64,000 nt of DNA from Nautilus pompilius (taxonomy: Eukaryota > Mollusca > Cephalopoda > Nautilida > Nautilidae), in the NCBI GenBank assembly GCA_018389105.1, contig JACATO010000310.1, positions 1,970,501-2,034,500 of the forward strand. Direction: 5' to 3'. The notes under the pieces were generated by a model. The model made no database searches. It was given only the letters and a program-made list of their open reading frames with translations, and had not been told where the DNA came from. Below, piece after piece: positions 22,860 to 36,059 of this stretch. The stretch's first letter is position 1. Each line of letters opens with the position of its first letter. Both the position numbers and the translations under genes were made by a program.

Positions 22860-25480
22860 GTCAGTCACCCTCCTCCTTGCACCGCCGCTGATTTTTGCCA
22901 GTAGGTCGATAAACGAAAGAAATACCAGCAGTAAATAAGTAATTTTCGTAAATGCGAATTATCCAAGAGTTTTTCCTTTAAAAAGTTATTACATAATAAG
23001 CTCTTAAACTGAATTCCGGTGACGAGATACGCTTGGTTCAAACGATCAATAACGCATTCTTACTAATTGGGGTTTGAAAGTTTAAAATCCAATGATAAAT
23101 AACAGATAAACAGGGTAATGAAACATTAAAACAGCCATTACTATAACTCATCAATATTTGATTGGTTTCTTGTCGGTGAATATGTTGAATCGATGAACAA
23201 AAAAACCAATGTCAGCGACTGGTTTTCAGCGCGACACAGACGAGAATTGGCGAGGATATTAATCTCAACGGACTTGCATTTTAAAATATAGCTTTTTACA
23301 GCAAAAAAAGGGGGGGTCTGGGGTTGAAAGTATTCATTTTCAGCTGGTTCTTGGCGAAATATCGTCGGGAAATCTTGGAAATCTATAACTTGGTTTAAGG
23401 GAAAGTTTTCATAAGTTAAATGCCTGTTGGAATGTAGTTCGGACTGCGATTCCGTTCAGTACTCTCACAGACGGCTGAACCCAGTGACTGTTTTATCGCC
23501 AGAGAAATACTTTCTCACACCTAATTCTGACCAACACCGGGTATCAGTAGCTATGCATCGCCGTGGGCGTGGGAGGGTGGAAGGGGAAAGAAAAACATGG
23601 CGCGCTTCGTCGTGATAAGCACGTCTAATTGTTCCTGACGCGGACGACGTCCTCTTTATGCTAGCGGACGGGTTGGATTTATTCTTCGGAATGGTTTTGA
23701 AATCGGTAAGTAATATTTAATTCGAAGAATTTCAACTGCGAAGTTGTCAACAGGCGAACGAGATGGAGGGGGGCTGGAGAACTGCTTGGATCGCTAAATC
23801 AAAGACGGCGGCGTGGGACGGGGGGGGGACATAAATAAGGTGGGGGGAGGAGGAGGAAACCCCTCTTTGATTTGTTCAAGCCCTTTCCGCCAGACCCTAA
23901 AACACACTCGGAAATTCTTAAACAGCTGAGTACCAGTAAAAAGGCTGTCGCGAGTTCGGCGCATCGATCGAGAATTGCTGAGGGTCACTTCTCACGGACC
24001 GAAGACGTTTTGTTCTCTGTACAAATTAGCAGAACATTTTTTTTTTTTTTGTATATTTATAAGGATATACATTTATATACCTCGGCGTGGATAGAAGGTG
24101 CGCGTAGTTTTTCTTCCTTTTATCGATTCGGCCTTATTACGGCGAGGCGTCTAATCTCAGAACCGTTCCTCCAGCACGCCAATTCTTCCTGTCGACCTGT
24201 TTCTCGGCGTCTGGCCGGAGATTCTTCTCGGTTTCCCCCCCCCCCCAATCAAGGTTCGCGCGGCTTCCCGGACGGGTTAGTGAGAGAATCGCTACCCGGC
24301 GAACCGATGGAGCGGAAATAGGCCGGCCGGGTCACACGCTCATCGCAGGAAGAAATAACACCAACGAACGGTACTTCGTGAAATACCATCGCCGAGAGAT
24401 TCCAAGGGTTTTCCTCCTCCTCCTCCTCCTCGTGGCCCGCTCAATCCGACGCTGGAAACGCGATTAAAGTTTCCCGTAGGGTACCATCCTTCACGATGCT
24501 GGTTTGGTTCCGCCGAAGCTTCTCCTTGCGGTTCCGATTTGCTACCACTATTGTCCCTCGTCGTGCTAAAACCAGAGCACGGGTGTGGGGGGAGAAGCAC
24601 CCCGCTATCACCGGCCGCGCGGGTGGGGGATCGCAGAAAAAAGGGGGTACCTCAGTCAATGAGAACCTCGCGGCAACGAGCGTCGACAGCGTCCGTTGTC
24701 TCCGTACCCGCACCGCGCCGCACCCTAACGCTAACTTTACCGGGAGGAGACTTTTAATATAACCATGCGTGGCAATCGGAAGCGCGAAATATTATACCGT
24801 AAAACTACACTTAAAGAAAATGAATAATTTGTGACGGATGTCAGGGTTAGGGTGCCAAAGTCTCAAGACCGCGCAACGTGCATTTCCGGAACTGAAAGCC
24901 CTGGTGAGCTCATCACCGGGATGGAGAGGAGCAGCAAGTACTCTGGGACTTGACCGAAGACCAAAGGAACCGTCCTGGGGTTCTTTAGAAGCGAACCAAT
25001 TTACCGCAGTCGACCAGTTGTTTTTTTTGTTTTTTTTTAAAGGGGCGACTCATAAAATAATCATCTTTTCTTGGGGCACTTGCTCTCTTTTTACCCGAGT
25101 ATTAACTAAATCTTGAAGCAAATCGTGTAATAGATTTTTAATAATGGGGGGGCTGAATGAATTGCGAATCAGTTAACTGATGATTGTTTAGGGAGTCTGC
25201 CACTGGAATCCCCATTTTCAGTGGATCGGCGATACGAAGATCCCAATACCATTTTTACGCCGTATTCACGTTAGCCTATATATGTAATAAAGATTGGTAA
25301 ATATCGTTTAAATGCCACGAGAAACTGGTACTTTTTTATGGGACGTTAAAGATGAAATAAAAACGAAACCTTCTCAAATTCTTACGGATAATTTTGATTA
25401 CATAGGGATTTCATTATCACTATTAATCTTCGCATTCCTATTGATATTAGTCATTGATATATTAGTCACTTTATATACTG
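22860..25480. other. Mixed non-coding stretch with a CpG-rich part
   Basis: 22860-23400 is AT-rich. 23760-24760 is CpG-rich, with G and C homopolymers (23820, 24237) and a (TCC)n run at about 24417-24431. Overlapping open frames of 70-150 codons on both strands in 23872-24760 reflect low stop density in GC-rich DNA. None shows a domain or repeated support. Confidence 0.5.
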
Positions 25481-25484
25481 TTTC

Positions 25485-25706
25485 CTAAATCTGGAGGAGT
25501 AGTTCGCTATCTATGAACCACTGTGGATCGGCGATGGGATAATCCAATAAAACGAATTTGAAAACATCAACAATCAGCTCTTCCTTACCCAATATGTTCC
25601 TCAAGAAAGAGCAAAAACCTGTCTTTTGGAAATACACAGAGGACCTGCGAATTTTTTTAAGAATGTCACGGATACACTTAGCATTTTGCTGTTTGTATTT
25701 TTCCAC
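25485..25706 (-). CDS. Protein-like 73-codon ORF, possible exon or exon relic
   Basis: The minus strand reads KYKQQNAKCIRDILKKIRRS, then SSVYFQKTGFCSFLRNILGK, then EELIVDVFKFVLLDYPIADP, then a TAG stop. The composition (amphipathic, Lys/Ile/Leu/Phe-rich, few low-complexity residues) is more protein-like than any other ORF here. There is no ATG at the left end: the frame begins with GTG after a TAG three codons upstream, so it would have to be an internal exon. AG dinucleotides suitable as acceptors exist (before GTCCTCTG), and a GG|GTAAGG donor-like site follows the FLRNILG codons. I do not recognise the family. It could equally be chance in AT-rich DNA. Confidence 0.25.
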   Translation of the reverse strand: MEKYKQQNAKCIRDILKKIRRSSVYFQKTGFCSFLRNILGKEELIVDVFKFVLLDYPIADPQWFIDSELLLQI

Positions 25707-25959
25707 GCACCGCTACTTTCAGCTGATTAATTAATCCCAGCGGTAGTTTAACTGAAAAGGCAGCATAGTAATAGCAAGACCGTTTATGTCGTTGCACGGT
25801 GCCACCGATTTTGTTTACTTCCTCGAAAAAAGAGCTTCCGGCGGCAGCCGTCTCGCGGAAACAGACATTTGCTTCGCTCTGAGGAATTCGCGCGAATAAT
25901 GGCAGTATACTGTCTGTGTGTGTGTGTGTAGGTGGGGGTAGTGATTCGTCATTACTTGA

Positions 25960-28015
25960 CATTTATTTGGTTATATTCCGAAATTACTTTAGTGCCAGGA
26001 CTATTTGATAAACGCTCGAATTTCCGATCAGGGTGTTTGCAGTTTTTTTGTCGTTGTTGTCTCCCCTTAACGATTATAACTTTTACTACTGCATCGATGG
26101 AGAGACGAACTTGAAATAAAATTAAATAGGGGGAAACAACAAACACCGAACAATCATAGATCTGGAGTGGAGCAAAAATGCTGGGTTGGAAATGGCTAAT
26201 GATGGTAAATAGAAAGTAAATGGTTCGAAGGAAAACGTAGTAGCGAAGAGTGATGCGTCATTTTCCCTTTCTGAACCTAATCTGTTTGTTGTTTGTCGTT
26301 GGAACGGAGGATTGGGAGGGCGAGTGGATACTTTAAAAGATGGCGTTCTGATAGCAGCCTCTTTATCCGCCCCCACCAATTCAACGTGTCAGAGGAACTA
26401 TCGGGTTCCTTATGTACCAAGCTTTAGCTCCCTGATGGCCTCATGCCTAAACCACGGCCGAAAGGCGACGCTCTAAGTCAGCCAGCAAAAACCCTTTCCT
26501 AATACGGGGACGGATTACGGTTAATATTAGTAACTAGAGATAGCCGGAAAAGGGTAACAAAATTACTTAGGCGGCCTTACATGGTGGTTCATTTAACGTG
26601 ATCACTTCGTATTGGCTCTCTGTGTTGGGGGCTGCAAACATTCTTAAGTGAAACGTGTGCGTTCCAATAAGTTTCTAACGATACCTTATTTACTTGCGGG
26701 ACTTGGGGGAAATCTCACACCTCTACTTTCGCGTCCATTTGATTCGATCTGCCATAAATCGTGATGGTTGTGATGCTGGTCAGGACAATAACAGCTGGGG
26801 ACCGATGGGGCGGCACGCCGACTGACACACGAAGAAGGCTTCATCGTGATTCGCAAGTAAGAACCAACAAACAGAGATTTCCACTTCTCACTCGCTTCGT
26901 CTGTTTGCACCGACAAATTTTAAACACCGAGCTTCAAGGGGATGGGGCTCTGTAGACGGAGAGTAAAGAAGGGACTTGGTATGAAGCTAAGAGGAGGTCT
27001 TCGTCTCGTATTTTGTCTCTGTCTCCAAAGTTTAATGCTTTGTAGCGACTGTCAGGGTATCCACGCTGACCTGGTGTGGTCACTCTCTCGCTGAATACGG
27101 CCAACGTTAAGATCCCAGTGAAGGGGGCAGGGAAATCGGATCACCCAGGAATAAAGCTGAGGCGAAACGGAAAAGCAAAAAAAACTAAGCCATTCGGATA
27201 CAGAATAAAGTGGGGGTCAATAAAAATAGGCGTTAGTTTAGGGACTACTGAGCTTAACGTAGTAGAGATTTCTGCTCCGCGGTGTTCGCCGCTGTTAGCA
27301 TCACCACGGGGGTGGAGGGGCTGAGGTAATTATTCAGAATTTTCCACTCACGCCATTCACTGCTGACCGCCGTCAAGGAGTCAGAGCAGCCCGACCGTCC
27401 GCCATTTTTGTCTCTCGCCCGTCCGACCGATCTGACCATTTCCCCCTGACCGCAGCAGCGCCTCTAATTTCCCATGCCGCCCAATTCCTTTATTAACTCG
27501 TGATGGTTTTTTTTGATAATTTAGAGGGATGGTCGTAAATCATCGGTGTAAAAGCGCGAGGGCGATTTTTAGCGAAGTGGAATAATTCCTAAACCCGCCG
27601 TTTCTTATTAGCTGCTTTAGCGGCCGGTGGGAGGGGGGGGGAGAGAGGGAGGATGAAGCAGACGAGAAATAACAGAACAGAACGAGTGGAGCCGCGTTCG
27701 TCCTGGTTTCCATGGTTACGGTCGAATAACAGGACGGGAGCCTGGAGGAAATCGGTTTGTGACGTCGCACTCGGGTTAACGTAGCAAGGACTTCAGCATC
27801 TTTTGTGGCGTTGCCAGTTCTCGTTCAGGTGTAGCAACAGAAGATTCCGCATCCCATTTGATGATAACGGCGTTCTCGCCAAAGTGCATCGTTCCTTGTC
27901 CGAATTTTAAAAATTCGGATGCTGTTTTCGTCAGTGCCTGAAAGAGATGAAAAATAACACCAACCTGCCGGCATAACGGACTCCTCCTACTCTGACAACA
28001 GGTGCTGACATCTGC
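25960..28015. other. Non-coding stretch, no gene recognised
   Basis: Mixed DNA with several YY1-like GCCATTTT sites (for example near 27402) and a G-rich run near 27630. Small ORFs on both strands have no domain content. Confidence 0.5.
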
Positions 28016-28018
28016 CGC

Positions 28019-28019
<1 letters not shown>

Positions 28020-28069
<50 letters not shown>
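28020..28069. repeat. (ATT)n microsatellite
   Basis: Pure TTA/ATT trinucleotide run of about 50 bp. It causes a poly-Ile stretch in a minus-strand ORF. Confidence 0.97.
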
Positions 28070-28070
<1 letters not shown>

Positions 28071-28507
28071 GTTAAGAAACCAATTTGCATTGAATAATAA
28101 AGAATTCTTTAACAGTTGTATTACGTTATTAGCACCTATAAATATTGATCTGATCATAGCAATTAATTGGAATGCGTCATAATTTTAAAATTATCTGCAA
28201 GCAGCATCTATATTTTGTTAGCACATTCTACCTCCGCCATCCAAGACCTGGCGATTTTATCTGAAAAGCCACCAGGAATTTCATTGTAATTAAATGAAAA
28301 AAACAAAAATCCTTTGAAGTGGTTCTTAATTTTCTCTGCTCGCTGAATTCTCTGTTGGCGACGGTAATCTATTTACTTATTTGTTTTTGGATTTGATTTT
28401 TAGTACAATTTTTCCTTTTTAATCGAGTTCATTTACATTCTCCAGGTAGAAATAAGATGCATGAATGCCAACGTCACATTTTGAGATATATGCACATTTG
28501 TGAGCTC

Positions 28508-28510
<3 letters not shown>

Positions 28511-28561
<51 letters not shown>

Positions 28562-28570
28562 GTGTGTGTG
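28511..28570. repeat. (GT)n microsatellite
   Basis: About 60 bp of TG dinucleotide with a single CG interruption. Confidence 0.97.
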
Positions 28571-28574
28571 AAAA

Positions 28575-31075
28575 TAAATGGGGACATAGGTAAGCTAAAT
28601 TGTACTATACAAAGTAAAACAAAACGTTGATGATTCTGGTTCCATTGTATAACTTTCGTGACATCTCATTTGGAATATACAGTTCAGAATTGAGGGCCGC
28701 ATTATCAAAGGATATGAATAACTTATGGAAAATATATAAGCGATTTAATACGTAGAACAGTACCATGCGTTATCTTAGTTACGAAGACATCTAGATAGGT
28801 TTGTGCTGCTTGGTTTGATCTCCAGATGATGACATGAGTAAAGCTATTAGAACTTCTTTTTTTTTAGGAAAGAATAGATTTAACTATATATTGGTTTCTT
28901 GATGCTCATAATGTTTTTTTTTTAAGTATTTTTTATTAAGCGTTAGAAAGTGTCTCTTTTATTGGCATGGAATGGTCTACCCAGCCAGCTATGAGAAGCA
29001 GTTAGCAGAAATGCCTTAAGATTAAGAGGACTTCTTGACAAAAGAGTAATTCATAACTTTTCCCATATATCTATATATTCAAGTCTGCTATATCTGTAAT
29101 AGCTAATATTTTAGTTTGAATGCACTAAAATTAAATCGTAGACTGATGCTGCCTTGAGACCCTTGTTAAAATAAAAATACAGATTTTTAAGGTACAGAGG
29201 CATAACTCCATCTTGGAAATGTATCACGAGAAATGTTCTTTTCAAAAAAGTGGGGATAAAGCTACAATGTCAAACACTTCGCAAAATGTCCGCTAGATGA
29301 CACCAAGGGGACCGTTTTTCAGGATAAGTTGTATTAAACAGATATTACTAATGCCAGTGGTTAGTCTTCCGCCATCGCAACGGTTTCTGACGACTCTGGC
29401 TGGTCAGCAGAAGAAAAATAGCGTCAAACCCAACATATCTTCCTTTGTCACCTGTTAAAACACTGACTTCAGAAATAGTTGTTGCAATTAATATTGGGGG
29501 AAAGAGGCGGGAAACGTTACCATCAAGTGCATCTACGGTCTCACGTCCATGTATCAAGCTAAGTTTGTGTTTTTATTATATCACGCCATTTTTGCCTACT
29601 GCCATAGATAGCAATATCGTCATGGGGCAATACAAGTGGACATATGAACAATAAAAAAGTGGCATCTTTAAAGCCAAGATTTAATCCGAGTCACACAGTT
29701 ACACAGTATGATGCCGTCAGTAGATGTTGTACCATAAACTTGTAGATGCTGCCTCATGCTGTGGGTAGGCATCTTAAAAACACAGGAAAGCAACCGTCGA
29801 AGCTGAATAAATGTCACAGAGCGTATCAAACTCTAGAAGTTTAAAAAATGAAATGCCTATGATCTCCGATAAAGTGCGGAGTGATACCTTTATTCTGCGT
29901 TTATAGACAAACAATCAAAACCACTATAGATAGCCAACCGTGAAAAGCCTTCCGTTTTAGTGGGCCCTCAGCTTGATATATTATTTACTAATCCTGAAGG
30001 TTTTTACCAGAAAACGACAAGGAGAAGGAGGAGGAATAATTGCAACAGTTAAACGTTTAGCCTGTACACAATATTAGAAAAAAAATAACGGAATCGTGAA
30101 GACTAATTTGTCAGCAGAAATTGTTTTGATGATCGATACTTTTTTTCATTTTGGTTGAGGCAAATGATTGACTTTCTTTCTGATATCAAGGTATGACATC
30201 AGAAGCTGTTTCCAAGGGATCGCTTTTGCCATTACTAAATCGAGAGTGGGAATTAGCATTTCTCATCCGCCATGTTTGAAACAAAGTAATGATAAAGTGG
30301 CATGGTGATTGAAGTAAATCATTATTATTAAGCTATAGATACTGTTTGCAAAGGAAAGAATAATTTGTATAATATATAGGGATTTTACCAGTTGATGCTC
30401 AAACGACATCAAATTTAAGAGTATCACGAAATGTTCTAACTTTTATCTCTATAGATAAAAATTATCCTTCATCAGGTTCGGTCTTACTTCGACAATAGAT
30501 CATTTTAAGCTGATGATAAAAATCTCGAAAAATGATAAGAACGTACAGATTTGCGATCTTAGTCGTTCCGCCATGCCATCTGCGAGGTTCGATCATGAGA
30601 ATGTGCATTTCTGCATCAGTTCTTTGTTAAAAGTACAGAGCCCTGCCAGAAGAAAGAGAACAGCTTATATAAAGGCTACAGATTTGAAAATAAACATACA
30701 TAAACGCGACAAAAATGCATGCATAAATTTGCTTAAAACGTGGGATTATTATATTACTTGTATAAATCTAATAATAATAATATGTTTGAAAAAATTACGC
30801 CTGTAACTGTTTCAATATGATACATAATATTCCATGTTTAAAGTCAGTAATAATGTAGAAGTTTTAGCATATACACACACATAAGTATTACGTTGTATTA
30901 GCCGCCGTAGGTGATGGCTTATCTTCCTATTGACTTAAACTCTTTGGCTGGCGGTTTTCATAGAGAGCCGTTCGCCATAATTATTTTGAAAAATAATGAA
31001 TACTTTCGGACGAATGTGAGGCATTTCTTCCGTTCTATGCCAGTACTAAGTTTCATAATCACTAATTAACCACTC
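28575..31075. other. AT-rich unique DNA, nothing recognised
   Basis: Long AT-rich interval with only short ORFs (the longest about 97 codons at 30513-30806, +) and no transposase, tRNA or repeat signature that I can support. Confidence 0.55.
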
Positions 31076-31079
31076 CCCC

Positions 31080-31536
31080 GTATGTTGTTTCATCGCCGGT
31101 GACAGCACCCGAGAGAAACTCGCCACCTTTCCACGTTGCAATAAAAGTGAGCGCACATCTCGACGCGACTTCGCCTACAGATGACCGTCAGTCGGTTTTT
31201 GGGGGACGCCCCGGGGCTCACCCGCAAACGGAACTAAGGGTCATCACGGCGCTTCTTTCGGTACGCGGTGATAACTGCCCGGCCATGCTGTTTATTCGCT
31301 CACTGGCGCCACCAACCGGTAAGCTAGAGGGCGCTTCCGGGTACCCGCGCGCATCGTTCGGTTGGTTGGCGGGGGTGACGTCTACCACCGGTCTGTCGCC
31401 CGCAGCAGAAGGTGCTGACGTAAATACCGGTCCTACCTTCCGGAAGTGGCCCCCCACCCCCCGTGTAGTGGAATCGCTGAAAAGTAGACAGAATTACCCG
31501 CGTATGTAATCAATAATGGCGACGGTATCCTTTAAG
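31080..31536 (+). promoter_or_regulatory. CpG-rich promoter-like region ending in a possible first coding exon
   Basis: A CpG-rich block contains CTTCCGG (31334-31340), a palindromic double ETS site CTTCCGGAAG (31437-31446), and CRE half-sites TGACGTC near 31376 and TGACGTAA near 31415. It ends at ATG 31516 in AATAATGGCG, with A at -3 and G at +4 (strong Kozak). Seven codons (MATVSFK) then run into a consensus donor AAG|GTAAGA at 31537. An in-frame TAA at 31507-31509 fixes this ATG as the start. Very short first coding exons next to CpG-rich ETS promoters are common in animals. No downstream exon could be linked. A 136-codon frame across 31099-31509 and its antisense partner are low-stop artefacts. 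Confidence 0.33.
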
Positions 31537-32297
31537 GTAAGAATGTCGTTCGTGGCCTTTTTCATCTTTCGCCGCAGGTGGTACGATGGCTTTCTCTGCA
31601 GCCACTATACTAAACAGCAGATCTACCTCAAGATGGTTTCTTTCTTTCTCCGCGGTACCGAAGTCGCAACGGGGATATTGCAACGACGAATGTGAGCGAG
31701 ACGCGTTTTCTCTCTATTTTATGCTTTTGTGTCTACATCCATTTCTACGAAACATCCCTCTCAAAGGGAACGGTAATCAGACCAAAAATGTCACCACCAC
31801 CACCAGCCCCGCCTTCTTAGGGTAATGGCGGCGATTTGTCGTCTGCGTTTAGGAACCGGTCCTCGTTTCTTTTAACAGAAGGGATCTGCCAGTATCTCTG
31901 AGGTTAACCGTGTGCTTACCCCGTTTATGTTAATCACAAAGCTTTTGTCCCCGACCCCTCCCCAAAGGCTTTAGACTGACCCTGGCACGATAATCCGCGT
32001 TAATCACTTGTGATTTGGAGGTTTCGAAGCATCACCGTTTCTTTGGATTTTCTGAGTAATATATTCGTCTCTTTTCCCGCTTCGAAGAACTTTCGGGGAA
32101 ATTTGAAACACCTCTTCTACTCACCCCAAAGCAGATACCTGAGGGGACTTTAAGGCTCGTCTTTGTGAGTTTCTTTGTATTATCGATTTTAATATTCGCG
32201 AGAACATTTTTTTTCTTTGTGATGGTGATCGCTTGTTTCGTTCTCAGCCATTCGCAGCGGCTTGAAAATGCATAGAACCCAAAGCCCTTCCCTTTTA

Positions 32298-32298
32298 C

Positions 32299-32339
<41 letters not shown>

Positions 32340-32449
32340 CGAGGCGAGGTGAGGTGAGACGACGAGGGGGTTGGGAACCCTGCGGAAGGGGCGCGGGCAG
32401 GTACTACCTATGAATCTTTTTTAAAAAAAAACCAACTCTTTCGAATAAT

Positions 32450-32507
<58 letters not shown>
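32298..32507. repeat. Two (AG)n runs around a GC-rich spacer
   Basis: AG runs at about 32298-32338 and 32452-32507 flank a G-rich segment that begins with GGCGAGGCGAGGTGAGGTGAG. Confidence 0.95.
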
Positions 32508-32508
<1 letters not shown>

Positions 32509-32509
32509 T

Positions 32510-35035
32510 TTTGCTTCCCTGCTTCAAGACTGATATTGTATAAATTATTGATTTCCTTCGATAAAAGCCCAAGAGATAAACAGAAATATATGAAAATAAG
32601 AGACGTATCGAAGAAACACGAATACATTTCGATCGCGAAGCAAACTTACGCTTGCCGACAAAAAACTGTAGCTGTTATTGCTGCTCCACATCTAATTTCT
32701 GACCCTATTTCTATATCTTGATGCTAGAACCAACCCCCCTCACCCGACCGGCTATAAAGGGAATGCTCTGGTATTCTTCTAGATTTACCGTTTTCCATTT
32801 AATTCTTTTGAAAACATTGTATTAATTTTTTTTTTTAAATGGATAAGTTTACTAAAATATTTTAAGCATGTATTTTTTCATTTTTAAAAATCGGATGTCA
32901 GGTGGGGAGAGAATTTGTGCGATCACCTTTAAGAGGCGATTTAAAGCTATACGCGTCAGGCCAAAAATCCACGTGGTAAAAATGGAATAACTTTACTTTG
33001 GATGAATTATTTACTGAAAAGATAAAGTCTTCTTTAAAATATATACTGAAGGGTGAGTTGAAGAAAGGAAACACTTTAATATGACGCTGTTGTCTCCCCC
33101 TTTTTTTTTTCTGTTTCCGCCGAAGAACGCGCTACCAGAAGCATCTGACCAAAGAAGCCTGCAACTTCCGCGAGACCAACCTGCAGATAATCTACAGAAA
33201 GAAGGAAAGAAAACAACAAAACATTTAAAACTAAAACGTCATAATATTTACAAATCTAATTTCGGTGAAATAGATTTCGAATATCATATCATGCAGGGTC
33301 GGCATCTTCGGTTGACCTGGGGAAAAGTAGTCCGCCAGAACGCCGAGAGCGCTGTAACTCGTTCCGAGAAACACGTGTGGGTTGGCTATGCGTGACATTC
33401 AGTATCTACGTAACTTTTGCTTCCTCGCTGAGCGATGAAAATAGCAATCCACGCCATCTATTGACGACAGTCGCAAGTATGACATTTAACTTCGCGCAGC
33501 AACACAAGATGGCGTCATGTATATATTCGCGCTTGTGCGCGCCTAGTCTCCCCTCGAGTAGGTAGGCAGCCGTCGTCGCCAATAATGATGGAAATTAGAA
33601 TATCCGACTTGTTGGCTTTCCCTTCATTCGGTAGCTTCAGCCAGTATTAACGCGGCTAAAAACCAGTCTGGTTCAGCGATTCGCATCGGCATGAAAGTGA
33701 ACTCTTACTAAAGAGAGATTTCTCACTGTCTGTACGAATCAAATTCTAGCCTATAAAATATATAACTTTCGTTTATGGTTCTCCAATGGACGGATATCGA
33801 TCGACACTCTGAAATAGGTTGTGGGGCAAACGAAATTAAGTGTTTATGAATTTCAATACGGACGACGAATACTAACAATCAGAACTGAAGCCATGATTGC
33901 CAGGTTTCTTTAGTTAATTAATATTTATCGCGCCTTCTATCTAATTTAAAGTTTCTTGTGTTTCGCGAAAATAAAGTGGGCAGCTGTCGAACTTCACGGG
34001 AGGGGAGTCGTTGTTCCCCGCGTGGCCATTAATGCCCAAAGTAGATTCCATTGAATCTGGACCGTCTGAGAATTACGTGCGAGAAGCTGTCGATCAAAAT
34101 TAGCTCCTGTCAGCCCAAAGGCTGCAGCGAAAGACTGACGAGGATAAAAAGTCCCCGAAGACGGAAGGATATATATATATATATATATTATATATATAGA
34201 ATATCCGCCATATCCGCGTCTCCTCTTACTGGCGGTAATTCGGTAAAGCGGTATCGGCGAGGTAAAACACCCGGAAGTATGTTCAGCCAAGCGGAGGTAT
34301 TTCTACGGGGCGAGAGGAACCAAAGGGCGAAATTAAAGTAGATTGAATTTTAAAAAAAAGAAGAAGAAATGCGTTGCGGAAAAGTCGTCAGACTGATGGC
34401 TCGGCGCAAATTAAATTATTCTAAAGTGAATACGGAAAAGGTTTGGGGGTGGGGGGGGTGGAACCCCAAGAAAATTAGGTTTTTGCTATTTTATTGTTGG
34501 GGACTTAGACAAGTATAACACCGGTCGAGAAGTGGATGCGGTTACGATACATCTGAGCTCTTATTTCGTTAAAGAAGAAGAAATGTTTATTATATAAATG
34601 CAAATTAGGCGATGCCAGTTAATTGTTTGTTCAGTCGTTTAAAACCGGAAGAAGAGACCAGCGCAAGTATTAATTGCATCCTTGTCGAGGCTAAATAGGT
34701 TCTTTGAGAATTAAAGGACCGCGAGAGGGTAGAACTACAGTGTAACGAATATAATCTTCATTTAACCTCGGGGTGGTAAGCCAGGTGTTTCTGGGTTTTT
34801 CACCAAGTGAGCGAGTTTGAGAACCTAAAAGAAAAACGGATGCGGAAATAGCAGCAGCAAACGTTACACGATGTCCACTAGCTTGAAACGAATACGAGCA
34901 ACTATTTGGATCTACTTGGTGCAAGTTCTCCAAATATTGTCACACTATAGCAGAGGTGCAGGTTCTTTGTTGTTTTCTTGTTGTTCATAGCCACATTCTT
35001 CCACAAATTGTTTTCTAAATTATTATAACAATTAT
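32510..35035. other. Non-coding stretch, no gene recognised
   Basis: AT-rich with a (TA)n run at 34169-34199 and G-rich tracts near 34445. A 33081-33395 frame and a frame ending at 33565, which contains AAGATGGCGTCA (YY1/TISU-like, ATG at 33509), have no recognised product. Confidence 0.5.
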
Positions 35036-35040
35036 TCCCC

Positions 35041-36054
35041 CACGGTAGTCATAACCAGTCGCATCTTTAGTATTGCCATGCTAGTCATAACCAGTCGCAT
35101 CTTTAATATTGCCATGCTAGTCATAACCAGTCGCATCTTTAGTATTACCATGCTAGTCATAACCAGTCGCATCTTTAATATTACCATGCTAGTCATAACC
35201 AGTCGCATCTTTAGTATTACCATGCTAGTCATAACCAGTCGCATCTTTAGTATTACCATACTAGTCATAACCAGTCGCATCTTTAGTATTACCACGGTTA
35301 GTCATAACCAGTCGCATCTTTAGTATTACCATGCTAGTCATAACCAGTCGCATCTTAGTATTACCACGGTAGCATAACCAGTCGCATCTTTAGTATTACC
35401 ATGCTAGTCATAACCAGTCGCATCTTTAGTATTACCATGCTAGTCATAACCAGTCGCATCTTTCGTATTACCATACTAGTCATAACCAGTCGCATCTTTA
35501 GTATTACCACGGTAGTCATAACCAGTCGCATCTTTAGTATTACCATGCTAGTCATAACCAGTCGCATCTTTAGTATTATCACGGTAGTCATAACCAGTCG
35601 CATCTTTAGTATTACCATACTAGTCATAACCAGTCGCATCTTTAGTATTACCACGGTAGTCATAACCAGTCGCATCTTTAGTATTACCACGGTAGCATAA
35701 CCAGTCGCATCTTTAGTATTACCATGCTAGTCATAACCAGTCGCATCTTTCGTATTACCATACTAGTCATAACCAGTCGCATCTTTAGTATTACCACGGT
35801 AGTCATAACCAGTCGCATCTTTAGTATTACCATGCTAGTCATAACCAGTCGCATCTTTAGTATTACCACGGTAGTCATAACCAGTCGCATCTTTAGTATT
35901 ACCATGCTAGTCATAACCAGTCGCATCTTTAGTATTACCATGCTAGTCATAACCAGTCGCATCTTTAGTATTACCATGCTAGTCATAACCAGTCGCATCT
36001 TTAATATTACCATGCTAGTCATAACCAGTCGCATCTTTAGTATTATTACTATGC
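35041..36054. repeat. 36-bp minisatellite, about 28 copies
   Basis: The unit is GTCATAACCAGTCGCATC followed by TTTAGTATTACCATGCTA. The last eight bases exist as three variants (CCATGCTA, CCACGGTA, CCATACTA). Two rare markers each occur twice: TTTCGTATT at 35461 and 35748, and the one-base-shorter GGTAGCATAACC at about 35368 and 35691. A block of eight to nine units was therefore duplicated as a whole. As 36 is divisible by three, frames stay open on both strands (12-residue peptides LVITSRIFSITM plus, MVILKMRLVMTS minus); these are not evidence of coding. Confidence 0.98.
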
Positions 36055-36059
36055 TAGTA

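Noticed and set aside
29348-29654. Short opposed ORFs that looked vaguely transposase-like
   Set aside because: No catalytic or DNA-binding motif could be placed in either frame.
31099-31509. 136-codon ORF over the CpG-rich region
   Set aside because: Low stop density in CpG-rich DNA. An antisense frame is open too (31218-31457). The motif content fits promoter DNA better than coding DNA.
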